Shown here piece by piece: positions 10,341-20,165 of a DNA stretch of 64,000 nt. The DNA lies in the NCBI RefSeq assembly GCF_014805685.1, contig NC_060887.1, positions 32,476,463-32,540,462 of the forward strand. The letters run 5' to 3'. The first letter of the stretch is position 1. Every line of letters begins with the position of its first letter. The translations under genes were made by a program, and so were the position numbers. The notes below the pieces were generated by a model. It was not told the origin of the DNA and did not search any database. It saw nothing but the letters and a program-made list of their open reading frames with translations. The stretch comes from Silurus meridionalis (lineage: Eukaryota > Chordata > Actinopteri > Siluriformes > Siluridae).

Positions 10341-12075
10341 CCCTGACTGGAACTCGGCATAAGTACGTTCAGACTTCGGGTCGTGGAGAAAAACAGCAGG
10401 GAACAAATAGAAGTTTAAACTCGATTAAAACCACCGAACTCATTAAAGCCTCATATGACGGATAAATAGAAATGGCTGACCGCCTAAACGAAGGGAACAA
10501 ATGGAGAAGGGCAATGAGAATCACCGATCTGCTGCTTCAGCTCCCAGAGGGAAGAGCAGAGGACTTCAGCTCCTAATGTCCTTCTCCATCTTCTGTCCCA
10601 TTTCACATGCAGCCTTTATCAAAGCGCACTGCAATAAGGCAATGTGATGCTCCTAAACCCCATGCTGCATTCTCAATCACCTTAATACAGAAAACTAGCA
10701 TAGCATTGAATTGTCAATCATTTTATAGCCACGCCCCCAACAGTCGTTCATGTGTAAAGAAGTCTTTCATAACTCCACCTGTTTAATTCCACCCATTTTA
10801 CTGACCTACTTTTCTCACATCTTCAAACCAAAACCCCATTTGTGTGACTTTCAAACAAATCCTGCCCCTGGAATGCAAACTTCTGAAGTCTTCAACCACA
10901 TGGGTGTGTTCTTTTTGGAGAATTTCCTTCCTGATCACTTGTTTAAGTGGCGCCGACAAAACCGAATTACACAGGCAACACGGCTCAACGAGACCCGAAC
11001 AGAGAGAGGACGAGGCTTTTACGTAATAGCTGCCCTACTTCCATGATTCAGCAGTATATGTAACATCAGCTAAGAAGCCCATCCTTCTCCCCAGAGTCTT
11101 TCTATCTCTGTTTACGTGTCTCTGAAGATCAGTCGTCTCCTTAACCTGAAACAGAATAAAAAAAAACCCTCCCTTTTTTTCCATCTGTTACGTATCTCCT
11201 ATCTCCCATTCACTCGTCCTCTGTTTTTCTCTCCCTCCCTCTCCAGCTCTCCTCAAAAATCCCAAGATATTCTCTTCACGTCCTCTGCCGGCTGATGCTT
11301 GAGGCTCTAAGCATAAAGGTAAACAACCCATCATCTAAAGGTATATCACGCTCTCCAATGGCTCCTCAAAAACCTGTTATTTCCACCCAGTGAATAATGG
11401 CGCTGAATAATTTAGCAGGTTTTACTACACAATGCGCTGCATGCATTGCGAGCAGGAGCGAGCCCACGGCGCCTTCATCTCCCGCAGTACAGTAAACGGC
11501 CGGCGCGCATACGGACACTTCAGCAAAATGAAAATAGGTTTTCGTGACACTTCGAATAAACAAACCTGAAAATTCATGGAAAATAGCTTTGGTTTTATTA
11601 AAAAGAAGCTGATACCCTGCCTCATTTCTTCTTCTTTTTAAATAAATATATATATTACTTAAAAACATCTTTAAGACCTTAGCAGTTATATAATGTCGTG
11701 TTTCATAATACCATCGTTTTCAAATCCTTCAGTGTCCGAACACAGAAGCGTCAAAGGTTACAGAGCACCTGATATCTCTCTACACCTTTTCTGTCTCCAA
11801 GCCTCAGAATCCTAAACGTTCTGATTTGACTGATGAAATTCAGAACACTGAAAAATTTTATAACACACTTGAGTTCCACAAATATAGACAAAAGCTAGAG
11901 AAGTCAGGTGTTCCAATACGTTTGTCTATATAGTGTCCGAGCAGATATGCTAGTCTATTGAAGTGATTGTGAAAAAAGGGGTGGTTAGAGGAGGGGTCAA
12001 GAGATATTAGGAAAATACAAAATAAATCTCTTATTCATTCTGTTTGACTTTTTGCAGAGTGATAAACCGTACCAC
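10341..12075. other. Intronic stretch, largely unrecognised
   Basis: Mixed unique DNA. A short family A-like end ('caggtgttccaatacgtttg') lies at about 11905-11925. Open frames at 10750-11046 (plus) and 11366-11668 (minus) have no recognisable similarity and are not called. Confidence 0.5.
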
Positions 12076-12330
12076 GTTCAATCAAGTCAAGTCAAGTTTA
12101 TTTCTATAGCGCTTTTCACAACAGACATTGTCTCAAAGCAGCTTTACACAAATCAACAGTTAAGGTGAATGATGTGTATTTATCACTGATGAGCAGCCGT
12201 GGCGACTGTGGCAAGGAAAAACTCCCTTAGATGTTATGAGAAAGAAACCTTAAGAGGAACCAGACTCAAAAGGGGAACCCATCCTCATTTGGGTGACATC
12301 AAGAGTGTGATTGTAGTCTTTAAACAATAC
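12076..12330. repeat. Fish interspersed repeat ('tatagcgcttttcacaac' type)
   Basis: Contains 'tttatttctatagcgctttt', 'caaagcagctttacac', 'ggcaaggaaaaactccc' and 'gaggaaccagactcaaa'. The same words occur in order at 60115-60310. It is a widespread fish repeat, probably the 3' part of a LINE; I cannot name the family with certainty. Confidence 0.7.
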
Positions 12331-14900
12331 AGAACACTGGAGAGTGAGAACTAACATGAGCACTGGAGTGTAAGATTATAAGTAATGTTCTTTCTACAGT
12401 CTTACTCAGTCATTCTGGTTATAAAACTAGGAGCTACTGAGCACCTTATAAAATAGCTCAACATTTGCGACCATCACAGATCCAACACCAGCTTCTCCAT
12501 GCCAGAGCCTTTATGCACACGAAACAATTTACGAACATTTATCTTATTTATACAGAAGTTGGCAGTAATGAAATAATTTCACTTTTTCATAGTTGGGCTT
12601 TATCAGGGCATTTTAATTTTGGACAACTTTTACTTCACTCCACTGTAACGTAATATTATATATCTTATAATATTTTAAAAATTAACCTTACGGGTCTGGC
12701 GAGAGTGAACAATAGCGTGTTTTTATTTGTAGTTGTAATACAGCGAATTATATTTGGACGAGCAAAATAAAGAACCCCAACACCACTGAAACAAAACAAA
12801 CAAAACATTCGAAAATATATTTGGTTACAAATGATTTGTGACATAGAACAGCACTTTCTACGGCCTTAAATGTAGATTTTTAAATTGTAAACTTTTTCGT
12901 GATGCCTCTTACTGCACAAATTACAACACTCTACTTCATGTTGCCTTTTTGCACGTTTAGCGACACTTTATTTACTCATATTTACATTTGCACCTTATCT
13001 GTATTATTAGTGATATTTGAAATAAATGGGACATTTGCACTACCATAATACGTTTATTGTATATACATATGTATACTTGTACATATATACAGTAATCCCC
13101 GTTTATCGCTTTGGTTACGTTCCAACATCGCCGGCGCTAAAAGAAAAAAACGCGATAAACCAAAAAAATGCTTTTTTTTTTTATTGTTTAAACCATAAAT
13201 CGTCCTCCCACGCGCTCTAAACACGCACAGAAAACATTTGCAAGAATATAGCGAGATGAATTATGCGTAAATTCGCAGATATACAGCACATTGTATCACA
13301 TTTATAGTAAGATCACCTACCTTTTAATTTATATTATAATGAAAGTATATCTTTATTAATACATTTGTACTTTTACAGAAGTACATGAATGGTCTACTTT
13401 CTCCACCACTGTATTTGTACAACAAATACGGAGCTTTGCTCAGAAGACCCTCCAGGAGCAGTGCTGGGTTGATTAACTCACAACATTCTGGTCAGTTAAA
13501 CATTGCGCTAACCAATGCACATTTAAATACATCCAGAGTGACTTACAAAGTGCTCTGAAGTCTCCAACAATAAATACATACTAATGCTGGTTCATTAGGA
13601 CGGTCTAACAATACCGTCGTCTCAAACTATGTTACGAAAAAAATTAGCTATGAGCTTATTTGTTCTTTTTTAAAATGAAATCTCAATCTCAAAAAGCTAG
13701 ACGTGGTCTGAAGACCGCTAGAGATTAAGCGGCTGCGATGGCAAAAACAGAAAATAGTCCAGAAGCATGGCTTCTTGTACCCTGAGAGATGATTGTGTCA
13801 GATTCGAGAGTGTGTGGGGTAGGAGCTGTGAGATAAGTGCTGAGAGGTTGAGGGCTGCTGGTCCATTTTTGACTTTGTAAGGTGAGCATCAGTGTATTAA
13901 ATCGGATGCAGGCAGTAAGAAAGGTTAAAGACAAGTCACGCGACTGCAATCTGTATCAGATGTCAGACGTTAAACTGCGGCGTCCCGAGGCAAAATGCAT
14001 GGATTGATGCACGCTGTGGAGATCGTTGCAGTATAAAACGATGCAGGGATGATTATTAGCTAGTAAATAACCTGCGATAAGATCGAAAAATCAATGCGAT
14101 TCCTACTTCAGTATGTTTAGCTGCTGATGTTGTTGCCATTGAAATGTACTGTATTCATCTAATCATCTGTAATCCAATAAAACACACCATAAGAAAACGC
14201 AAACGTACCCGTTTTTAAACGTTTGAATTCAACCAATTTGGACCGTTTCTCAACTCGGATCGTTTCTAAAGTGACCCATGCCGTATGAACTGGATTAAAA
14301 CCCTTCAATATTATTTGAGATTAAGATCAAATGACTGTACTCGATCCCTTTGTTTTATTCACAGCTTCCCAATGTGTGCATTGCTCAACACACACAAAAA
14401 TCCCATTCCCACAGGTCGAAACACAACCAACACTTCCTACATTCCTCCTTCTGAACATCCACACAGGCTATTTGCCAAACACAACATGCTGCTTCAGCAG
14501 ATATCATCCGCGAGAACACGCGCTGGATGCAGAGTCTGGGGGGTTTTATGTGCACAGAGCAGCGCTGCACACAGTAATAAAACCCAGTCACCTGCCGTGA
14601 CAGACGATTTCATAATCCACAGGTTATACAGAGCCATCTCTGCCTCAGCATGTTCGTCTCTCGTCCCACAGCAGCTCTGATTAATCGTCTTCTCCGTCAG
14701 AATCTCGGGAAACAGCAACTCGTTTGAATTCTCCCCGCTGTGTGTGTGGAGTAGTTAATTGCTGGTTCCCTCGATTCTGAATTCCAGAAATCATCCGGAG
14801 TGTCGGCTTAGTGTAAAACACGAAAATGGGTTTTTAAATACTTCAGAGCGGAAATAAATATATTACGCAGATCCAACCAGCAAGATAACAAATTAATGAG
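12331..14900. other. AT-rich intronic DNA with minor repeat debris
   Basis: A possible transposon end lies at about 13075-13160 ('tccccgtttatcgctttgg' with 'cgcgataaacc' in inverse). A hAT-like end ('tctccaccactg') lies near 13400-13420. The open frames at 13725-13949 (minus) and 14285-14680 (plus) have no recognisable product. No exon supported. Confidence 0.45.
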
Positions 14901-14904
14901 CTAA

Positions 14905-15085
14905 TTCAACGGTTAGGGCTCTGCAGGACTTGGCATGCACCGTACCTCAGGTGTTTTACATTTACATTTACTGAGCAGTGTAGGAGTTGAGGCCCATGCT
15001 CATGAAGCCCAGAAGAGGGAACCCAGAACTCATGACCTTCTGGTCCAAAGACCAATGGCTTAACCACTAAGCTACCACCAATCTT
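14905..15085 (-). repeat. tRNA-derived SINE, minus strand
   Basis: Minus strand begins with A-box-like 'ggtagcttagtggttaagcc' and B-box-like 'ggtcatgagttctgggttcc', followed by a short body and a (tgtaaa)-type end at about 14955. Same general type as the copy at 1395-1556. Confidence 0.7.
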
Positions 15086-15289
15086 ATTCCTATACGGTAC
15101 AACCAATTTAATCAGATCCATTCCCAGGTATGACAAATACAAATCTGACTGGTACTGTATGTCTTCAAAAATGACTTCTAAGAGGTAGAGTGCAAATCAG
15201 TTACTCCTACACTCAAGAGGGGTATCTATTTCTGATATGATTTATTAAATCAGGCACTTCTATGCTAGCTTTCTATTGGAAAGTCGAGA

Positions 15290-15911
15290 GCATAGATCTG
15301 TTGTTCATGAAACATTCGTTCATTTTGAATAAGTCTTTAATGTGACTCAAAAGAACGCGTACTCTCTGTAGGTTATTTTCTCAAAGACAGAAACGAGTAT
15401 ATTCCCTCTCGCCCCTTCTAGTCCGAGTCATTTGTTCTTTAATGAAGTGACTCCCATATATACTATTCAGTGCATTACAAAGGAAAAAGAATTGAGTAGT
15501 TCATCTCATGAGTCGTTCTTTTGTCAGATGACACCACCACTTATGGAGGCAATTAAAGGATTAAAAGAACAAAATGACTTTAAAAAAATAAACAAAAAGA
15601 CTCGTTCAATATTTGATGAACGAGATTCAAAGAATCGAGTCGCTAAAATCACCCAACCTTTCCATCACAAGTTCAGAGATACTTCTGTACTTCTGACTCT
15701 CCTTCTGCTGCAGTTCAAGGTCTGTGGCAGCTACAGGGGTGGCATCATCAGAGGCGTCTACTCTACAGCAGGCATGGGGCACAACCTGGTTGGCTTCTTT
15801 GTAGACATCATTTGTTGTCACTTCAATCTCTGAGTCTATAAGCCCAAACAGGTCAGTGTTGGTTCCCCGTGTAACTAAGGTTCTTCTCTGCCTGATACAC
15901 AAGCACAACAT
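15290..15911. mobile_element. Possible DNA transposon with 'gaacgagtc' motifs and an orphan frame
   Basis: Several direct and inverted copies of 'cgttcattttgaa', 'gagtcgttctttt' and 'tgaacgagattc' lie at about 15290-15650, a pattern common at ends of fish DNA transposons. Next to it a 94-codon minus-strand frame (15911-15627) contains an acidic, Glu/Asp-rich sequence that I do not recognise. It may be decayed transposase. Low certainty; no target duplication found. Confidence 0.35.
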
Positions 15912-16335
15912 GGACTGAACAAACTAAGCAGCTCGCTTAAACCGCTGTCATTATGGCATGGTAGAGGGTACAATGTGAGCAGTTGAACTTAGGATAGGAT
16001 GTGAACTCAATCCAAAGCAATAGTTTGTGTTCTATTAGATTGACATGTCCTTACTATGAATGAGCTTTGACACCATTAACATCTATTGCAAATCTGATTA
16101 ACACACACAAGTGACACTAAACAAACCACCAAGTCAGAGATGCAGCCTTGGGGTGTATTTACATCTACTCTACAATTCTGAGTCTCCAAATGTGGCACAG
16201 GAAAACAACCCTATGTTTGGACAGCTGTATTGTGGCTTATGGTGGTAAGGTTTTTACAAGAAAGGGCTTAATATATCGACTTTTATACACTATCACCTTC
16301 AAAATTGTCCCCTTGCACAGCAATACTCTGGCACG
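15912..16335. other. Intronic stretch, nothing recognised
   Basis: No gene or delimited repeat seen. Confidence 0.5.
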
Positions 16336-16339
16336 TGGG

Positions 16340-16740
16340 GTATAACTTACTACCAACCTACAGTTCAGCATCAGTTCAACATCAAGCAGAACATTTTGAG
16401 AGGAATAAATGATGAAGAAACTCCTGACTCTGATTTGCCACAACCCCCGTGAGCTTATTTGCACAATTTTTCTGAAGTAGTTGAAAAGAATATTTTGGGC
16501 TCATGATAATTTGAATAGATATTAATCAGTATTTGACTTATTAATATCATTCTATTAATAGATCGGTGTGTTAAGAGTCACATTAGAGTCTTTTCACATA
16601 AACTGAGGTGATGAAGCAAAGAGTCTTGTGATAAAAATGATAATGGAAACATTACAGCCGTAATAAATCATAGTACTTTGGATACTTAAGTACATTTGAA
16701 GGCAAATAATTTTGTAGTTTAACTAAAGTAAAAGTTTAAA
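16340..16740. mobile_element. hAT-type element fragment (family C), inverted
   Basis: Reverse complement matches the interior of the complete family C element at 58620-59596: 'gaggaataaatgatgaagaa', 'gtgttaagagtcacatta', 'aaagagtcttgtgataaaaa' and 'catagtactttggatact'. Both ends are missing. It lies about 365 bp inside LYRM4 intron 1 from the exon 1 donor. Confidence 0.75.
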
Positions 16741-16813
16741 ACGATGTGATATTATACCCTGTGTATCTCCACTTTAACTCATCTACTTGGTTTGTGTACT
16801 ATGGGCACCACTT

Positions 16814-16823
16814 GTCACGTGAC
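16814..16823. promoter_or_regulatory. Palindromic E-box, CLEAR/USF-type GTCACGTGAC
   Basis: Perfect 10-bp palindrome GTCACGTGAC, the consensus for USF and TFEB/TFE3 binding. It sits in LYRM4 intron 1, 282 bp from the exon 1 donor and about 370 bp from the LYRM4 start codon, with 'acgtca' (CRE half-site-like) at about 16834. Binding is not shown by sequence alone. Confidence 0.4.
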
Positions 16824-17104
16824 CCAACAAACAACGTCACAACCATCCCAACATAAACGTGCGTTCCTGATTACAAGACAAAAACGCCTGGAAATTTAAA
16901 TTAATTTTGGAATACTGAAGCTGATGAATTGTCTTCAATAAGTGATTACATCTCTCCATTGTATTGAATACTATCTATTTAATTGCGCTAAAAGCTTCAT
17001 CGTATCCATTTCGTTCACCAAGTATATAATAGTGCAACCTGGAAGAGCATGGATTTCCTTACCAACTATTACAAAACACTATAATATAAAGCCTGCACTA
17101 TTAC

Positions 17105-17190
17105 CTGTAGTTGTACGAAGGAAATTTGTTGCTTTCCTTCAAAAGCATGCGATACAGCGCCAACACCTGCGTTCTGCTGGGCGCCGCCAT
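17105..17190 (-). CDS. lyrm4: LYRM4 (ISD11) exon 1 with start codon
   Basis: First coding exon of LYRM4 on the minus strand. ATG is at 17190-17188 and the exon ends with the donor CAG|gtaa at 17105|17104. It encodes 28 codons plus two bases of a split Arg: [17 protein letters not shown] then [11 protein letters not shown]. Compared with human LYRM4 (start MAASSRAQVLALYRAMLRES), the length, phase and splice point are the same. The diagnostic Leu-Tyr-Arg motif is at residues 12-14 and the conserved FPSYNYR end leads into exon 2 at 2805. Exons 1 and 2 together give 69 of about 90 residues. No separate targeting peptide is obvious, as in other LYR proteins. The start context ('aaagATGGCGG') is a good Kozak match. 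The first codons are in GC-rich sequence typical of a promoter-proximal exon. The gene faces away from FARS2. Confidence 0.95.
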
Positions 17191-17440
17191 CTTTCCTCAC
17201 TGTCAAATCAGGACCCCGGATTGCCTTCTAACAAAGCGCCTGAACTAAATGTTAGACATTTTATTAAAATAAATTCACTTCAAAAAGCGCAGAGTTTTTA
17301 TAAATAAGATTTTCATAAACATAATTTAAAATAGTAAATTATACTAAGATTAGAAAAGTTTAAAACATACAAATTGTTTTTAATATAGTTCAGGCGAATG
17401 ATTGGCTCTCTTAAAAACATAGCACCCGACCCAGGAAGAG
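17191..17440. promoter_or_regulatory. Putative bidirectional LYRM4/FARS2 promoter and 5' leaders
   Basis: The 250 bp between the LYRM4 start codon and the putative FARS2 exon 1 donor must hold the LYRM4 5' UTR and probably both start sites. An exact 11-bp inverted repeat, cgcctgaacta (17237-17247) and tagttcaggcg (17386-17396), brackets an AT-rich core. An inverted CCAAT box (attgg) is at 17400-17404. No TATA box is obvious for either gene. Divergent LYRM4-FARS2 transcription is known from human; the promoter role here is inferred. Confidence 0.6.
17397..17440 (+). other. fars2: Probable FARS2 non-coding exon 1 (3' part)
   Basis: A strong donor, GAG|gtgagt, occurs at 17440|17441 in plus orientation, just downstream of the CCAAT box. 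FARS2 exon 2 begins with 15 untranslated bases after a clear acceptor, so a non-coding upstream exon must exist; this donor next to the LYRM4 start is the best candidate. The 5' end cannot be placed from sequence. Confidence 0.45.
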
Positions 17441-17449
17441 GTGAGTGTC

Positions 17450-19125
17450 TAAGATTCAGAAATACTGCTTAAAATTGGAGTTAAAGTATTTAGCAAAAAA
17501 AAATTTTATAAACATACTCTCAATACTATGATTGTGTGCAGTGATTAATCAGTGCATTACTTTTGATGGTCCTTCTGCACTCTTCATGCTCTTTACCAGG
17601 GACCTCCACTGATCACTAACACGCTTAGAGACACTACACGTGAATAATAGGAACCTTATATACTGAATTTATCTATCAAATGTTGATGCATGTATGTAAT
17701 TCTCAGGAACATGATATCGAAGTGTGGATTGAACTCAAACACTGTTTTCCTTCATTTCTACATTTTCATATATGCTTGTTTACACACAAGGTTTCATGTT
17801 TTTTATATCTAATTTATAGAAGTTTAGACTAAATGCAAACTTTTTGTAAGAGTGTACAGCTGTACAGGTTTGTAGGTTTGGGGTAAGAGTTGCCCCTTAG
17901 TTGGAATTAGTAAGAATAAAATGGGAATTCACAAAATTTCCGGGTAGCCTGTATCAGGGATCTTAAATATAGTTGGAAAAAATCTTCCAGGATAATTTTG
18001 TTTAAAACGACCAGATTGAATGCAATTTCATTTGAATTTCTACCCTGCACATTCACCAATCACATGCACTCAGCACACTTATAGCAGGACCATTGAGGCC
18101 ACCTACCCCCTACATGCACTGTGCGTTTCTCCATAACATAACGCAGATCATTTCTTTAATCCCGCACACACAATAATGTAATTCATTTAAATTGCATCAA
18201 TATCACATACATTTATGTTTAAAACTTCCTTAGCTGTGTGTAAGCTTTTGTCATTTTTTTTTATCTGTATTGGTTTGCATGCATGTCAGCTTATGAGCAA
18301 ACAAAATGTTTTTTATTTATGTTTGTATATAATACAGTTTATATACATTTACTCAAATCTCTAATTCATGCTCATAAATTCCCATTCATTAGTTAAATTT
18401 GAATATTTTACAAATTCCCTAGAAGTTCCAATTGAAAGTTCCTGGAAAGTTTCTGGAAATTTACCAGACATTTTACACTCCTTTGCAACCGTATTTGGGC
18501 CTAGTGCACTTTCTCTTATTTATATTCTGGCATGCAACAAGATCTACAAATATAAGTGAGGGTGCAATTGCACATGAAAACAGCGTCATTTTTTTTGCCT
18601 TTTCTTTTCTTTTCTTTTCTTTTCCTTGAACTATAAAATTAAAAGGGCATTAGCCGTTTGCCGGCAGTCACACTGAATTTAGTTTCTAACCATAATTTAT
18701 TGCCTCTTTCACAGAAACTGATAAACACAGAGAAAAGTGCAGCTAAGGCTTCAACAATGTCTGAAATCCCAATCTCTCAGATATTAGCTGGCATGAAAAT
18801 AACTTGCCACCATACAAACTAGTTTTCTAAAATGCCTGTTTTTTTTTTATTTATTTTTTATAAATAATTGTGTTTTTAAAGTTCATGAAATGACACGTTT
18901 ACACAGATTTTGCTTAAGTAACATTATAGTTAGTTTTCAATCTGCTTGAGTTCAACCCTATGTAAAGTAAAAATTACACAAGCTCTGAGAGTTTTACTTT
19001 TAACCTCTAAACAAAACTTTTGAATGTATCACATGCATGCTTCTTTAGTTTATATGCTACAAACTAGGTAATATAATGGTATGAAGATTTACTTTGACCA
19101 AACAAATCTATAAATGTACTGATGG
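17450..19125. other. AT-rich intronic stretch
   Basis: No element or exon recognised. A short (ttttc)n run lies at about 18598-18623. Confidence 0.55.
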
Positions 19126-19129
19126 TAAA

Positions 19130-19735
19130 CTTTATATTCATATTTTACATGAATAACAGCTTTACACACTCTTGGCATCCGGACAGTTTGTTTCTCTGAA
19201 ATACTTTGTCACTCACCTTGTGATCCAGTTCATTCCAGAGCAGTTCAATAGGATTTAGGTGCAGTGACTGGGTAGGCCATTCCATGATAGATCACACTCC
19301 AGCTAAATGTTTGCTCTTTATATAACACTTAAAGATCTTGGACGTATGCTTTGGTTCATTGTAATGGTGTATGGTGAAGTTGGCTCCAGTTGCTGTAGCT
19401 GCAGTCCAGACGGAATTGCATGGTGTCGAAGTCTGAAATGGGAGCCATGTTGATTCCGTATTCCTTTTACCCGGACTCTCTCTACTCCAAAACAACCCCA
19501 AACCATTAAGCTTCCACCCCCATGTTTGACTGTGGGGGTGAGGCAATCTGCTAACATCCTGTGTTCTGTCCTATGTCTTAAATAAGTTCTTCTGTTAGAG
19601 CCAAAAATGTCAAATTTGGATACTTCTTTCCAGTTAATGTTTTTAGCCTTCTACCTAGGTGCACAAAAACAAAAGGAACATGCATATTTCACAAAAACCA
19701 AAAAGAGTCTAGGTGTTTCCAAACTTTTGGCGTGC
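19130..19735 (-). mobile_element. Tc1-like transposon, C-terminal transposase half
   Basis: Minus strand reads as a decayed Tc1 transposase C terminus: 'VKHGGGSLMVWGCF', then 'NEPKHTSK' (position of the second catalytic Asp, here Glu), 'MEWPTQS' and 'NPIELLWNELDHKV' with the catalytic Glu. Frame shifts separate the blocks. The end 'gtgtttccaaacttttggc' resembles Tc1-like termini. Inactive. Confidence 0.85.
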
Positions 19736-19984
19736 AATGTATGTGTGTACAGTATATGTTTGTATGTGTGTTCTGTAGAACTTGACTTACAGAAGCTCTG
19801 ATGTAACTCATGTGACTGGAAAAATAAATAAATAATGAAAATAATTCATTCATTCATCCATTTTTCTCCATTTATCCGTAGTGGATCTGGAGACTGTCCA
19901 GGAACCACTGAGTGTGAAAAGAGACATTATCATACACTCTATACACATTTATAGCCAGATTCAGTTCAGTGTAGGTAATTCAGT

Positions 19985-20165
19985 GATTCAGGGGGTCCCC
20001 TGGTGGTCTAGTGTTAAGGATGCGGCACTCTCACCGCTGCAGCCAGGGTTTCGATCCCTGGTCAGGGAACCAACCCCAGCCATTAGGGTTGCACAAGCCT
20101 TGGTGCCGATCCCAAGCTCGGATAAATGGGGAGGGTTGCGTTAGGAAGGGCATCCCAGCGTAAAA
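19985..20165 (+). repeat. tRNA-Glu-derived SINE with RTE-like tail
   Basis: The head (about 19993-20068) aligns along its whole length with eukaryotic tRNA-Glu(CUC): 'tggtggtctagtg' A-box region, 'actctcaccgc' anticodon arm, 'agggtttcgatccct' T-arm. The first acceptor pair is mismatched and the D-arm altered, so it is not a working tRNA gene. The tail 'gcgttaggaagggcatcc' and 'catgtgccaaatca' matches the 3' end of fish RTE LINEs, which presumably mobilised it. Confidence 0.85.

Larger units (their letters stand above)
2806..17104 (-). other. lyrm4: LYRM4 intron 1 (14.3 kb)
   Basis: Interval between LYRM4 exon 1 and exon 2 on the minus strand. Donor 'gtaa' at 17104-17101, acceptor 'ttcag' at 2810-2806, splicing phase 2. 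It is filled with the repeats listed separately. The length is read from the sequence; that no additional alternative exon lies inside is an inference. Confidence 0.9.

Noticed and set aside
9603..10406. 267-codon open frame on the minus strand
   Set aside because: It runs through the purine-rich tract and is composed almost only of Ser, Leu, Phe and Ile. Composition explains the lack of stops.
14285..14680. 131-codon plus-strand frame
   Set aside because: No recognisable domain, competing frames on both strands, and no splice or conservation evidence.
16942..17307. 121-codon plus-strand frame across the promoter
   Set aside because: It lies antisense over LYRM4 exon 1, whose minus-strand reading matches a known protein with correct splice sites.
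19993..20068. Functional tRNA-Glu gene
   Set aside because: The acceptor stem has a mismatch at the first pair, the D-arm is altered, and a SINE body follows directly.
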